Program-made: the position numbers and the translations under genes | The notes under the pieces: generated by a model | Seen by the model: only the letters and a program-made list of their open reading frames with translations | What the model was told of the DNA's origin: nothing | Database searches by the model: none | DNA from: Verrucomicrobiales bacterium | GTDB taxonomy: Bacteria > Verrucomicrobiota > Verrucomicrobiia > Limisphaerales > JAYPXF01 | DNA: 64,000 bases | Direction of reading: 5' to 3' | Assembly (NCBI GenBank): GCA_002715965.1 | Contig: PBAL01000029.1 | Span: forward strand, 60,693-124,692 | In this document: in pieces, positions 56,905 through 64,000 of the stretch | Position numbering within the stretch: position 1 is the stretch's first letter | How the letters are laid out: each line of letters opens with the position of its first letter

Positions 56905-57996
56905 TTGAGCGACAACAAGAAAACACGTGTGCTGGTCGGAATGAGCGGGGGAGTCGATTCCTCGGCAACGGCCGCAGCATTGATCGATGAGGGCTACGAT
57001 GTCGTCGGCGTTACCCTCAAACTCTGGCCCCAGGACTGCGTCAACCGCGCCGAAGACAAGTGCTGCGGGCCACAGGCGGTCATGGACGCCCGCTCGGTCT
57101 GCGACAAGCTGGGTGTTCCTTACTACTTGATCGATGAGGCCGAGGATTTTCAGAAAGAAGTCATCAACTACTTCGCCGAAGAATACAAAGCCGGACGCAC
57201 GCCCAATCCCTGTGTGATGTGCAACGAACGCCTCAAATTTGGCAACCTCATCCGGCGCGCCGATCAACTTGGCGCGCATTACATCGCGACCGGACATTTT
57301 GCCCGCCTGGAACGAAGCGCCGAGGGACGCACCCTGCTCTATCGCGGCAAGGATCCGCGCAAGGACCAAAGCTACTTCCTGTTCTCACTCAAGCAGAAGC
57401 AACTCTCACGCGCCATGTTCCCGCTCGGCGAGAAGAACAAGACCGAGGCCCGTGACATGGCCCGCGAGTGCGAACTCAAGACTGCGGACAAAGAAGAAAG
57501 CATGGAGATCTGCTTCGTGCCGGATAACGACTATGGAAACTTCCTCCAGAAAGCCGACCTCGTTCACAAACACGCCGGAGATATTATGCACGTCGACGGA
57601 CGCAAACTCGGCACACACGACGGAATCGAATTCTACACCATTGGACAACGCAAGGGCCTCGGCATCTCGCACCCAACCCCACTCTACGTCATCGACCTCG
57701 AACCCGAATCAAACCGCGTCATCGTCGGTGATGCCTCCATGCTCGAAGGCAACGAATTCATCGTCGAACGCTGCAACTGGATTCCTTGGGACGATCCCCC
57801 CGAGTCCATCGAGGTCACCGCGAAGATCCGGTACAATCATCCCGGTGCAGAAGCTACCGTGACCCCGCTCGACGACTGGCGAGCCAAGGTGAAGACCCAC
57901 TCCATGCAACGCGCCATCACCCCCGGGCAAGCCTGTGTGTTTTATCAGGATGACCTGGTGGTCGGTGGCGGTTGGATTACCAAGAAGATTGAGTAG
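56905..57996 (+). CDS. mnmA: tRNA 2-thiouridylase MnmA
   Basis: A 363-residue MnmA thiolating U34 of Lys, Glu and Gln tRNAs. VLVGMSGGVDSSAT is the PP-loop, NPCVMCNE and ESMEICFVP hold the two catalytic cysteines, and GHFAR and DQSYFLF are family marks. The start is taken as TTG at 56905, which includes the first beta strand (TRVLVGMSGG). The ATG at 56941 would cut off that strand and part of the PP-loop. The long frame upstream from 55375 is the shadow of the CAP gene. Confidence 0.93.
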   Translation: MSDNKKTRVLVGMSGGVDSSATAAALIDEGYDVVGVTLKLWPQDCVNRAEDKCCGPQAVMDARSVCDKLGVPYYLIDEAEDFQKEVINYFAEEYKAGRTPNPCVMCNERLKFGNLIRRADQLGAHYIATGHFARLERSAEGRTLLYRGKDPRKDQSYFLFSLKQKQLSRAMFPLGEKNKTEARDMARECELKTADKEESMEICFVPDNDYGNFLQKADLVHKHAGDIMHVDGRKLGTHDGIEFYTIGQRKGLGISHPTPLYVIDLEPESNRVIVGDASMLEGNEFIVERCNWIPWDDPPESIEVTAKIRYNHPGAEATVTPLDDWRAKVKTHSMQRAITPGQACVFYQDDLVVGGGWITKKIE

Positions 57997-58314
57997 AAGA
58001 TTGGACGCGCCCTCCGCAGAAGGACTCAGCCCTTGACAGGCTTGCGGTGGATTGGCCTCTTGGTGCATTCCAGTCACGCCCTGGCGGCATGCCAAGGCAC
58101 GCGCGGATCAGGCGCGCCAGCACCCATCGTCACCTAGGGTATGTTCGAAAACCTACCCACCGTCCAATTGATGAAGTTTTTCCTCCATCAGCAATGAAAT
58201 GACAGTTTGCCTGGTTCTTAATCATTGTCTTAACTCCTTGTCCTCATCTCGGATTCGTGAGGGAGATTGAGACAAGGATGAAGACCAGCCCATCAATATG
58301 CGTATGACGCAACA
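57997..58314. other. Non-coding gap with an imperfect inverted repeat
   Basis: 318 nt between the convergent ends of mnmA and thyA. No coding frame is supported. An 8-bp perfect pair TCCTTGTC/GACAAGGA at 58235-58242 and 58271-58278 with an inner ATCTC/GAGAT pair could fold as a hairpin; there is no T-run for a clear terminator. The remainder shows nothing. Confidence 0.5.
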
Positions 58315-59109
58315 CTAGATCGCAACCGCTGCCTTGATGTGCGGATGGGGATCGTATTCTTCCAACTCGAAATCCTCGTACACGAACTTGTGAATATCCT
58401 TCACGGCGGGATTGATCTTCATCTTGGGCAATGTCCGGGGTTCGCGAGAGAGTTGGAGTTTCGCCTGATCCAGGTGATTTGAGTACAAATGCAGATCACC
58501 AAAGGTATGGATGAACTCACCGGATTTGAGATTGCAAACCTGAGCGATCATCATCGTGAGCAACGCATAGGACGCAATGTTGAATGGGACGCCAAGGAAC
58601 AAATCAGCGCTTCGCTGATAAAGCTGGCAGCTGAGCTGCCCCTCACGAACATAGAACTGAAAGAAAGCGTGACAGGGAGCCAGGGCCATCTTTGGAAGAT
58701 CACCGACATTCCACGCGCTTACGATCAGTCGGCGACTGTCTGGGTTGTTTTTGATCTGCTCGATCACCTGGTCGATTTGATTGACCCCGTCACCATCCGG
58801 CGTCGGCCACGAGCACCATTGACGGCCGTAAACCGGTCCCAGTTCGCCGTCTTCATCCGCCCATTCATCCCAGATGGATACCTTGTTGTCGTTGAGGTAT
58901 TTGATGTTGGTATCGCCCTTCAGAAACCAAAGCAGTTCGTGAATGATCGATCGCAGATGCAGTTTCTTCGTCGTCACGCATGGAAACCCTTGGCGCAGAT
59001 CAAAGCGCGTTTGAGCCCCGAAAACCGAATACGTGCCCGTGCCCGTCCGGTCATCCTTGTATTGTCCCTTCTCCAGCACCAGCCGGAGCAGATCGAGATA
59101 CTGAACCAT
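58315..59109 (-). CDS. thyA: Thymidylate synthase
   Basis: A 264-residue ThyA of normal length. The catalytic cysteine is in [12 protein letters not shown] (about 146), the folate/dUMP sites in [32 protein letters not shown] and DLHLYSNH. It makes dTMP from dUMP and methylene-THF. It starts 8 nt after the stop of the glycosidase-glycosyltransferase gene on the same strand, so it may be co-transcribed. Methylene-THF comes from GlyA, encoded in the fusion gene. Confidence 0.97.
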   Translation of the reverse strand: MVQYLDLLRLVLEKGQYKDDRTGTGTYSVFGAQTRFDLRQGFPCVTTKKLHLRSIIHELLWFLKGDTNIKYLNDNKVSIWDEWADEDGELGPVYGRQWCSWPTPDGDGVNQIDQVIEQIKNNPDSRRLIVSAWNVGDLPKMALAPCHAFFQFYVREGQLSCQLYQRSADLFLGVPFNIASYALLTMMIAQVCNLKSGEFIHTFGDLHLYSNHLDQAKLQLSREPRTLPKMKINPAVKDIHKFVYEDFELEEYDPHPHIKAAVAI

Positions 59110-59117
59110 TCGCGACT

Positions 59118-61796
59118 CTACGCAGTGGCCGACTTGGTCGTCGAATCTTGGTTATTAACAGGCTGGGCTTCATCCGGGTCCTTCGGTGCATCCGATGGTT
59201 TGGCGACCGAGGTAAAAGTCTTCTCCTTCGCCCCCCCCTCGATCTTCTCCGGCTTCCTGGACTCGTTCGGTTTCTCAGTCTTCTTCGCGACGTGCACCTT
59301 CTTGAAATCGATCTTTGCGGCTTCCTCATCCAAAATCACCGAGAAGATCCGGCGAAGAGATTTCTTCTGGCGGCTAATCCAGAACAAGGTCAACACCGGG
59401 GTCAGAAAGAGCAGATGCCAGTTGCTGAAATTGTCAGTCGTGTCCGCAGCGACGAGGACTGCGAGCAACAAGGTGACTCCGAACACGAGTTTGCCAAGGA
59501 CACTCGCTTTGGTGTCCATCCGGCACTTCAGCAACTGGCCACCACCACGATGCCATTCAGCCACGGTTCGCAGCTTGAGCTTGCACCAGCGGCTCCCCAA
59601 CAATTCGAGGTCAAACTCACCCCACCCCGAATCGGGATGGGCAACCCACTCCGCCTGATTGAGACGTTCCAGCAATGCATCCAGAAACTGTGAGCGGGCG
59701 ACAGGCTTCTCCGTCCAGTAAAACGCCAGATCAAATTCATCCCGCTTCGATCGCAGAGCCTGGGAATCCAGGGTCTCGCGTTTCGACAGGGGTGTCTGCC
59801 GCCAGATGAATCGTTCGGTATGACGCGACCAGCTGCGCACCAGCGGTTGAAGAAAGTACATCAGGCCCACCGATGTGCGGGACCATCGCCGGAGCTTCTG
59901 CGAAGGAATCTCCGCCTTCCATGCGGCGAGCACGCAGACCCAGAACCAGATGCCAATGCAACCGAGACCGGCAATCGTCAGAAGCAACTGGTCGAGCACA
60001 TGGCCTGTGAGGAGCAGTGGAAGAGTAAGAACCATCTGAAGTTCCGGAGACGCGAAGCGTGCCAATGTCCAGTCCATTGCACGGGCATAAATGGACTGGA
60101 ACATTCCCTCACCAAAGCGTCCACGATAGATCGTCGGGTTCGCGTTGGACATGCTTAGTGGTGAATAGATCCGGCCCCGCCAATGTCCCCCGCCCCAGGC
60201 GTTGAAGTAGTCAGGGTGTCTTCGCATCAGAAGCACTTCAGCCTCGCCATAACCGGACTGCTGTTTCAGATACGCCACGACCGTCGCACGCCGGTAATGC
60301 CAGACGAATCCGGAGGAGTTGAACCCGATCTTGTGCCCGGCCTGCTGGAGCCGCCAGCAGATATCCACATCATCGCCCGCCTTGCGGAAGATCGGATCAA
60401 AGCCCCCAATCTCCTCCAACACGCTCTTGTAGAATGCCATGTTGCAACCGGGAATGTGCTCCGCCTCACGTTCGGTCAGCATCACGTGAATCGGACCACC
60501 CGGCGAAGCCATCACCACTGCTGCGATCGGCGAATCATCCGGCGGAAGGAAATTGTGTCCGCCCATTGCCTTGAAGTCGCTGTTCGCCAAATCTCCAACG
60601 AGATAATACAGCCAGTCTTCATCGGCGCGACAGTCATCATCGGTGTAGGCAACGATTTCCCCGGTCGCGGACTCCATGCCGGTATTACGCGCAACGCTCA
60701 ACCCGAGGTTCTCCTGCCGAATATAACGTGCATACGGAAACGCCTTCGCAACTTCCGGAACTGTATCCGTCGAACCATCATCCACCACAATGACCTCATA
60801 GTCCGGGTAGTTGAGCTGTTCGAGCGACTGAAGACATTTCTTCAAGGTTCGCGAACCGTTGTAGGTGGCGACCACCACCGAAACCTTCGGCACGGCATGA
60901 AGTTCGAAATAAGGTGCCACTCCAAACATGTCCTTCACCACATGGTAAGCGGGCTTGGGCTTTCGTTCCTTGTCCACCAGTCCGAACGACCAATCAGTCA
61001 CCGGCCCATCATTCCTGTGCCATTCGTCGGTATAACTGAAAACACAGATGCCTGTGAGCCCGCCGCGAAAAGCGGACTCAATCTGCCACGCAAGAATCTC
61101 CGCCTTCGCCTCATCACCCTCGCTTTGTGAATCGATTCCAACTTCTCCAAGCAGCAAGGGCCTGGTGTCGGCGATCATCTGAAGGTGTGAGAGGTATTGT
61201 TCATAAGATTTCTGCTGATGCAGATAGACGTTGAACATCACGAAGTCCACCCGGCTGGCGGAAAGGTATTCCGTCGGCGGAAAGTTTCCGAAAGTTACCA
61301 GACAGTTTGAATTGACGCCTTTGGCGACATCCACCAGCTCATCGATAAACTGCCCGACCTCTTCCTCTCCGTGCCAACGAACAATATCCGGGGCAATTTC
61401 ATTGGCCACACTGAAAGCAAACACCGCCTCATGATCTCCTGCTGTCTTTACCGCATTACGAACTGCACTTCGTGCGTCGTCATGGGTCTTCTTCGTATCC
61501 AGGAAACAACCGGTCTGCCACCAGGGAACATCGATGAGGAACCGCAATTCATGCTTCAGTCCAAGGTCCAGCAGCCAGACCGGCGGGACATTGTAGACGC
61601 GCAACACGTTGGCCCCCAGCGAGACAATTTGTTCGAAGTCCCGCTCCGCCTGTTCCTTCTCCGGAAACGGATCGCCCGCAGCATTGGGTGCAAAAGGACC
61701 ATAGGTCAGTCCCTTGACGTAGAACTTCTTCTCGCCGAGGCGAAAGAACTTCCCATCGATCGTCACCCTTCGCTTGTCCTGCGTGGCTTCAGCCAT
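59118..61796 (-). CDS. GH2-like TIM barrel fused to membrane GT2 glycosyltransferase
   Basis: An 892-residue protein. Residues ~1-300 look like a glycoside-hydrolase barrel (GH2 C-terminal type): [17 protein letters not shown], acid/base FSVANEIAP and nucleophile [10 protein letters not shown]. Residues ~305-540 are a GT2 domain with [19 protein letters not shown], the metal motif [12 protein letters not shown] and [14 protein letters not shown]. Then two or three membrane-helix groups (about 615-655 and 785-830) and a Lys/Glu-rich tail. It may synthesise and trim a polysaccharide at the membrane. No signal peptide precedes the barrel, so which face of the membrane it is on is unclear. Confidence 0.8.
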   Translation of the reverse strand: MAEATQDKRRVTIDGKFFRLGEKKFYVKGLTYGPFAPNAAGDPFPEKEQAERDFEQIVSLGANVLRVYNVPPVWLLDLGLKHELRFLIDVPWWQTGCFLDTKKTHDDARSAVRNAVKTAGDHEAVFAFSVANEIAPDIVRWHGEEEVGQFIDELVDVAKGVNSNCLVTFGNFPPTEYLSASRVDFVMFNVYLHQQKSYEQYLSHLQMIADTRPLLLGEVGIDSQSEGDEAKAEILAWQIESAFRGGLTGICVFSYTDEWHRNDGPVTDWSFGLVDKERKPKPAYHVVKDMFGVAPYFELHAVPKVSVVVATYNGSRTLKKCLQSLEQLNYPDYEVIVVDDGSTDTVPEVAKAFPYARYIRQENLGLSVARNTGMESATGEIVAYTDDDCRADEDWLYYLVGDLANSDFKAMGGHNFLPPDDSPIAAVVMASPGGPIHVMLTEREAEHIPGCNMAFYKSVLEEIGGFDPIFRKAGDDVDICWRLQQAGHKIGFNSSGFVWHYRRATVVAYLKQQSGYGEAEVLLMRRHPDYFNAWGGGHWRGRIYSPLSMSNANPTIYRGRFGEGMFQSIYARAMDWTLARFASPELQMVLTLPLLLTGHVLDQLLLTIAGLGCIGIWFWVCVLAAWKAEIPSQKLRRWSRTSVGLMYFLQPLVRSWSRHTERFIWRQTPLSKRETLDSQALRSKRDEFDLAFYWTEKPVARSQFLDALLERLNQAEWVAHPDSGWGEFDLELLGSRWCKLKLRTVAEWHRGGGQLLKCRMDTKASVLGKLVFGVTLLLAVLVAADTTDNFSNWHLLFLTPVLTLFWISRQKKSLRRIFSVILDEEAAKIDFKKVHVAKKTEKPNESRKPEKIEGGAKEKTFTSVAKPSDAPKDPDEAQPVNNQDSTTKSATA

Positions 61797-61860
61797 GAGA
61801 GGCGGGATGGTTCACCATAGTGGGACGTCAGGCAATGATGATGTAGTCAATTGGTAGTCG

Positions 61861-61955
61861 GGAGACGGAAGTTGGAAGATAGGAGATGGAGGAAGTGCAG
61901 ATGAGCAATTCCACCACCCAATTCCTATCTTCCATCTCCCAACTTCCATCTCTTA
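61861..61955. repeat. Imperfect purine/pyrimidine inverted repeat
   Basis: A purine-rich arm (61861-61895, GGAAGTTGGAAGATAGGAG) and its pyrimidine-rich counterpart (61921-61955) are inverted copies, except that one arm has a 7-nt insertion. It lies between the divergent starts of the fusion gene and the thioesterase, so it would separate their promoters. Confidence 0.55.
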
Positions 61956-61964
61956 CCCTGCGCC

Positions 61965-62435
61965 ATGCCTGAGCTTCCACACACTCATTCCTGCTTCGTC
62001 TGCGGGGAAAAGAATGTCCACGGATTGCAGCTGCGGTTCGAGACGGATGGCGAAGCCGTGCGAACTTGCTTCATCCCACAAGCCGCGCACAGCGGTTTTT
62101 TGAACGTCACGCACGGTGGAATCCTGGCCACGGTTCTCGACGAAATCATGGTTTGGGCATGCGCAGTTGGAACAAAACGCTTCGCTTACTGCGCCGAAAT
62201 GACTGTGCGGTTCCGCAAACCCGCCACGCCGGGAAACGAATGCTCTGTCATCGCCAGATTGGACGAAGATCGTCGGGGGAAAATCTATAAGGCAAGCGGT
62301 GAGATTCTGGACGGCGACCACAACATCCTGGCTTCCGCGACTGGGAAATACCGACCGATTGAAGTTTCAGCTGTCGCGGGAATGCTGAGTGATGTTGTTG
62401 GCGACGTTTCCTGGATTGAAGGGGCAGGCGGCTGA
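61965..62435 (+). CDS. Hotdog-fold thioesterase, PaaI type
   Basis: A 156-residue hotdog protein. HSCFVCGEKNVHGLQLRF is a common N-terminal motif, GGILATVLDEIMVWA holds the catalytic Asp/Glu helix, and VRFRKPATPGNE completes the fold. It should hydrolyse an acyl-CoA; the substrate is unknown. It is divergent from the fusion gene and followed 2 nt later by a minus-strand remnant's stop. Confidence 0.8.
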   Translation: MPELPHTHSCFVCGEKNVHGLQLRFETDGEAVRTCFIPQAAHSGFLNVTHGGILATVLDEIMVWACAVGTKRFAYCAEMTVRFRKPATPGNECSVIARLDEDRRGKIYKASGEILDGDHNILASATGKYRPIEVSAVAGMLSDVVGDVSWIEGAGG

Positions 62436-62437
62436 AT

Positions 62438-62705
62438 TCAGATTTCACGGGCAGCGCCAATGGGCTTGATCAGCGAACACTCGAGTTTCAGCCCGGTGTG
62501 ATCGAAGAAGTGTTCGGTCTGCGCTTCGAAAAACCGCTGGATGCCGCTCGAAGCCACCAAACTGATCGAACAAGAGATCTGCTTCTGGCGAAGTCAGACC
62601 GGCGTAGTTCCGGGCAGAAACGTGGCTCCTCACTCAACCATGCTCCCACCTTGATCCTCGGATGTTGCCGAACGATTTCCACACGGCCATCCGTGCGCGG
62701 CACCT
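62438..62705 (-). pseudogene. Frameshifted remnant of an unidentified protein
   Basis: On the minus strand one frame ends convincingly with SSGIQRFFEAQTEHFFDHTG, LKLECSLIKPIGAAREI and TGA at 62438-62440, but it has a stop about 50 codons upstream. The adjacent frame above that reads RVEIVRQHPRIKVGAWLSEE. A single frameshift around 62580-62600 would join the two. I do not recognise the family. The bases 62706-62870 show nothing. Confidence 0.35.
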
Positions 62706-62870
62706 ACGCCAGGTCCACATGGCGATCCACCGAGATCGATGAAATCGGACCTTGTTGAGATTCACCACGTCGCCCCTGCAACTCCAGGCGGCACTCGAAT
62801 CACACATGGAGGCGCATGCGCAAACGCGCGAGTAAAGAGTTGCCTGACCTCCGACCCCGGCATTGCGCCG

Positions 62871-63149
62871 TCAAATCATCTGGTCAAACGCACGAGCCAG
62901 ATCGAAGTCTTTTTGAGTCAATCCCCCCTCGCTGTGCGTAATCAAAGCAAGTCGGACCTTGTTCCAGCGAATATCGATATCCGGGTGATGCCAGGCCGCT
63001 TCCGATTTCTCCGCGACCTGATTCACGAATTTCATCGCTTCAACGAAATCCTTAAATTCGAACACCCGAACGATGTTCTGGTCGTCCAGTTTCCATTCAT
63101 TGAGAGAGCGGAGTGCGTCACTGATCTGTTCGTCGGAGAGAAGAGCCAT
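62871..63149 (-). CDS. phhB: Pterin-4a-carbinolamine dehydratase
   Basis: A 92-residue PCD/DCoH protein. The active-site histidines are in AAWHHPDIDIRWNKV (EKSEAAWHHPDI), and TQKDFDLARAFD is the usual C-terminus. It dehydrates 4a-hydroxytetrahydrobiopterin when an aromatic amino-acid hydroxylase is used; no phenylalanine hydroxylase is in the window, so the physiological partner is unknown. Length is normal. Confidence 0.93.
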   Translation of the reverse strand: MALLSDEQISDALRSLNEWKLDDQNIVRVFEFKDFVEAMKFVNQVAEKSEAAWHHPDIDIRWNKVRLALITHSEGGLTQKDFDLARAFDQMI

Positions 63150-63223
63150 ACCTCATTGAAGATCGGAATTACCCGGATGGCAATGCCTGGAGAATAACCG
63201 CGCATGCGCATGGCACAATCCAC

Positions 63224-63909
63224 ATGTTCCACGGCAACGGGGCCAGCAAACAAAGCCTGCTCCCGGCAGCCAAGATCCTGCATGGCCTGAACTGGGTTTG
63301 CGCACTCGTGGATTTTCACGGAAGCGGTGGTTCTGCAGGACGAACAACGAGTACCGGTTGGCACGAAGCCACCGACGTGGTCGCGACCTTCGATCAGTTC
63401 AACGGTGAAGTTCCCGGCGGCCCAACCGCCCTCTATGACGTCTCCCTCGGAAGTGCGGCATTCTCCGGGCGCTGCACACGGACACTATCAAGCCAGACGG
63501 AGTCATCCTGGAACTTACCTTTGATCGATCGATCAGTGCAGCGCGACAGCGATTTCACGCAACGGGCCTGCCATCTTGGCCGATGGCCGACCTGCTCATC
63601 TTTCACGGCGGGCTGCAAATGGGATTTGATAGATTCGATCACAACCCCGTTGAGTATGCGCGCTCGGTCCGCCTGCCCGCACTCGTCTTGAACGCGGAAC
63701 GTGATCGCCGCGCACCGCCCTCGCAGGCAAAAGCAGTTTTCCACGCTCTTCAAGGTCCCAAGTCACGTTTCCAGTTCGCCCGTCATGGGCATGTCTCACT
63801 TTGCGAAGCTGAACCCGCGGTTTGGAAAGCCGTGATAGGTTCATTCCTCGACGAAGTGCAATCGCTCACGGTCGCACCCTCCCCGATTCAGCCCGAACTA
63901 GTGCAGTGA
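63224..63909 (+). pseudogene. Frameshifted alpha/beta hydrolase
   Basis: The frame from 63224 gives MFHGNGASKQSLLPAAKI (oxyanion HGNG) and the nucleophile elbow YDVSLGSAAF, then turns to nonsense. The next frame picks up as LRALHTDTIKPDGVILELTF, then PMADLLIFHGGLQMGF and HGHVSLCE with the catalytic His, to a stop at 63909. One missing base near 63460 explains it. All three catalytic regions are present, so the gene is recently broken or carries a sequence error. The N-terminal strand is short. An IS-type transposase end overlaps the stop. Confidence 0.6.
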
Positions 63910-64000
63910 GTCAGTAGAAACTGAACGCTTGGTTCGTTTGGCAAGATTGCGATAGGTCCATTTGAAGGGTTGAGCCGTTCGATTGTGATGGCCGATGTAT
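63898..64000 (-). mobile_element. IS630-family transposase, C-terminal part (runs off the window)
   Basis: Reading the minus strand from the window edge gives YIGHHNRTAQPFKWTYRNLA and then 14 residues to a stop at 63898. The motif hhNxxAxPFxWtY is the C-terminus of IS630/Tc1-type DDE transposases. The rest lies beyond the window. Its stop overlaps the 3' end of the broken hydrolase by 12 nt, so the insertion may define this edge. Confidence 0.65.

Noticed and set aside
58235..58278. Terminator between mnmA and thyA
   Set aside because: The stem is interrupted and has no T-run on either strand; kept only as an inverted repeat.
60183..61130. 315-residue plus-strand frame opposite the glycosyltransferase gene
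   Set aside because: Antisense of intact GH and GT2 motifs; no domain of its own.

Overview
The window looks like a chromosomal segment of a Verrucomicrobiota bacterium, probably near the Pedosphaera/Limisphaerales group; this is inferred from gene content, not from a marker gene. Pointers are two secreted sulfatases, a DUF1549/DUF1553 + DUF1501 pair, a large CAP/Ig surface protein with a C-terminal domain common in that phylum, a DUF6941 protein, System II cytochrome c biogenesis, a PilB-PilT-PilB-PilC cluster, and dispersed palindromes. Base composition is moderately GC-rich and even. Most of the window is core genome; decayed genes cluster at a few junctions, and a transposase end lies at the right edge.

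Layout. 1-5.7 kb (minus): start of argG, then an amino-acid oxidation block (FAD D-amino-acid dehydrogenase, 4-hydroxyproline epimerase-like enzyme, GNAT, GlcD-like oxidase, DUF2007, PIN-TRAM protein). 5.9-10.1 kb (plus): zinc-ribbon membrane protein, hemL, ruvX, truA, two tiny membrane proteins, trmL. 10.1-16.2 kb: type IV pilus motor operon pilB-pilT-pilB-pilC with a visible promoter and terminator. 16.2-21.7 kb: pyrE, NahK-like kinase, ubiD, DUF6941, membrane protein, RmlD-like reductase. 21.7-29 kb: gene remnants, sulfatase, TraR/DksA zinc finger, DUF1501, DUF1549/1553, serine hydrolase. 29-39.5 kb: ligA, PLD nuclease, rnhA, second sulfatase, VOC protein, coaB, GYF-cNMP protein, argS, ptsN, tRNA-Val. 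39.5-42.7 kb: two secreted proteins and two gene stumps. 42.7-53.7 kb (minus): ccsA-ccs1-lipoprotein, rho, a fused phosphatase/RpiB/GlyA gene, a catalytically dead S41-like protein, purD. 53.8-64 kb: frameshifted secreted protein, CAP protein, mnmA, thyA, a glycosidase-glycosyltransferase fusion, thioesterase, phhB, a frameshifted hydrolase and an IS630-like transposase end.

Most striking: (i) a single 718-residue frame joining low-molecular-weight phosphatase, ribose-5-phosphate isomerase B and serine hydroxymethyltransferase, with no linker at the RpiB/GlyA junction, echoing the ywlE-ywlF-(ywlG)-glyA gene order of Bacillus; (ii) a GH2-like barrel fused to a membrane GT2 glycosyltransferase; (iii) a terminator-like hairpin 9 nt ahead of pyrE, which may act as an attenuator; (iv) an S41-fold protein with both catalytic residues replaced; (v) four families of intergenic palindromes. 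I saw no CRISPR array, prophage, plasmid origin or rRNA.

Function. The sulfatases, DUF1501/DUF1549 pair, ceramidase-like and CAP proteins suggest degradation of sulfated or complex organic polymers at the cell surface. The pilus motor suggests twitching. The Ccs proteins imply c-type cytochrome respiration. The remainder is housekeeping: tRNA modification, nucleotide and tetrapyrrole synthesis, DNA ligation.
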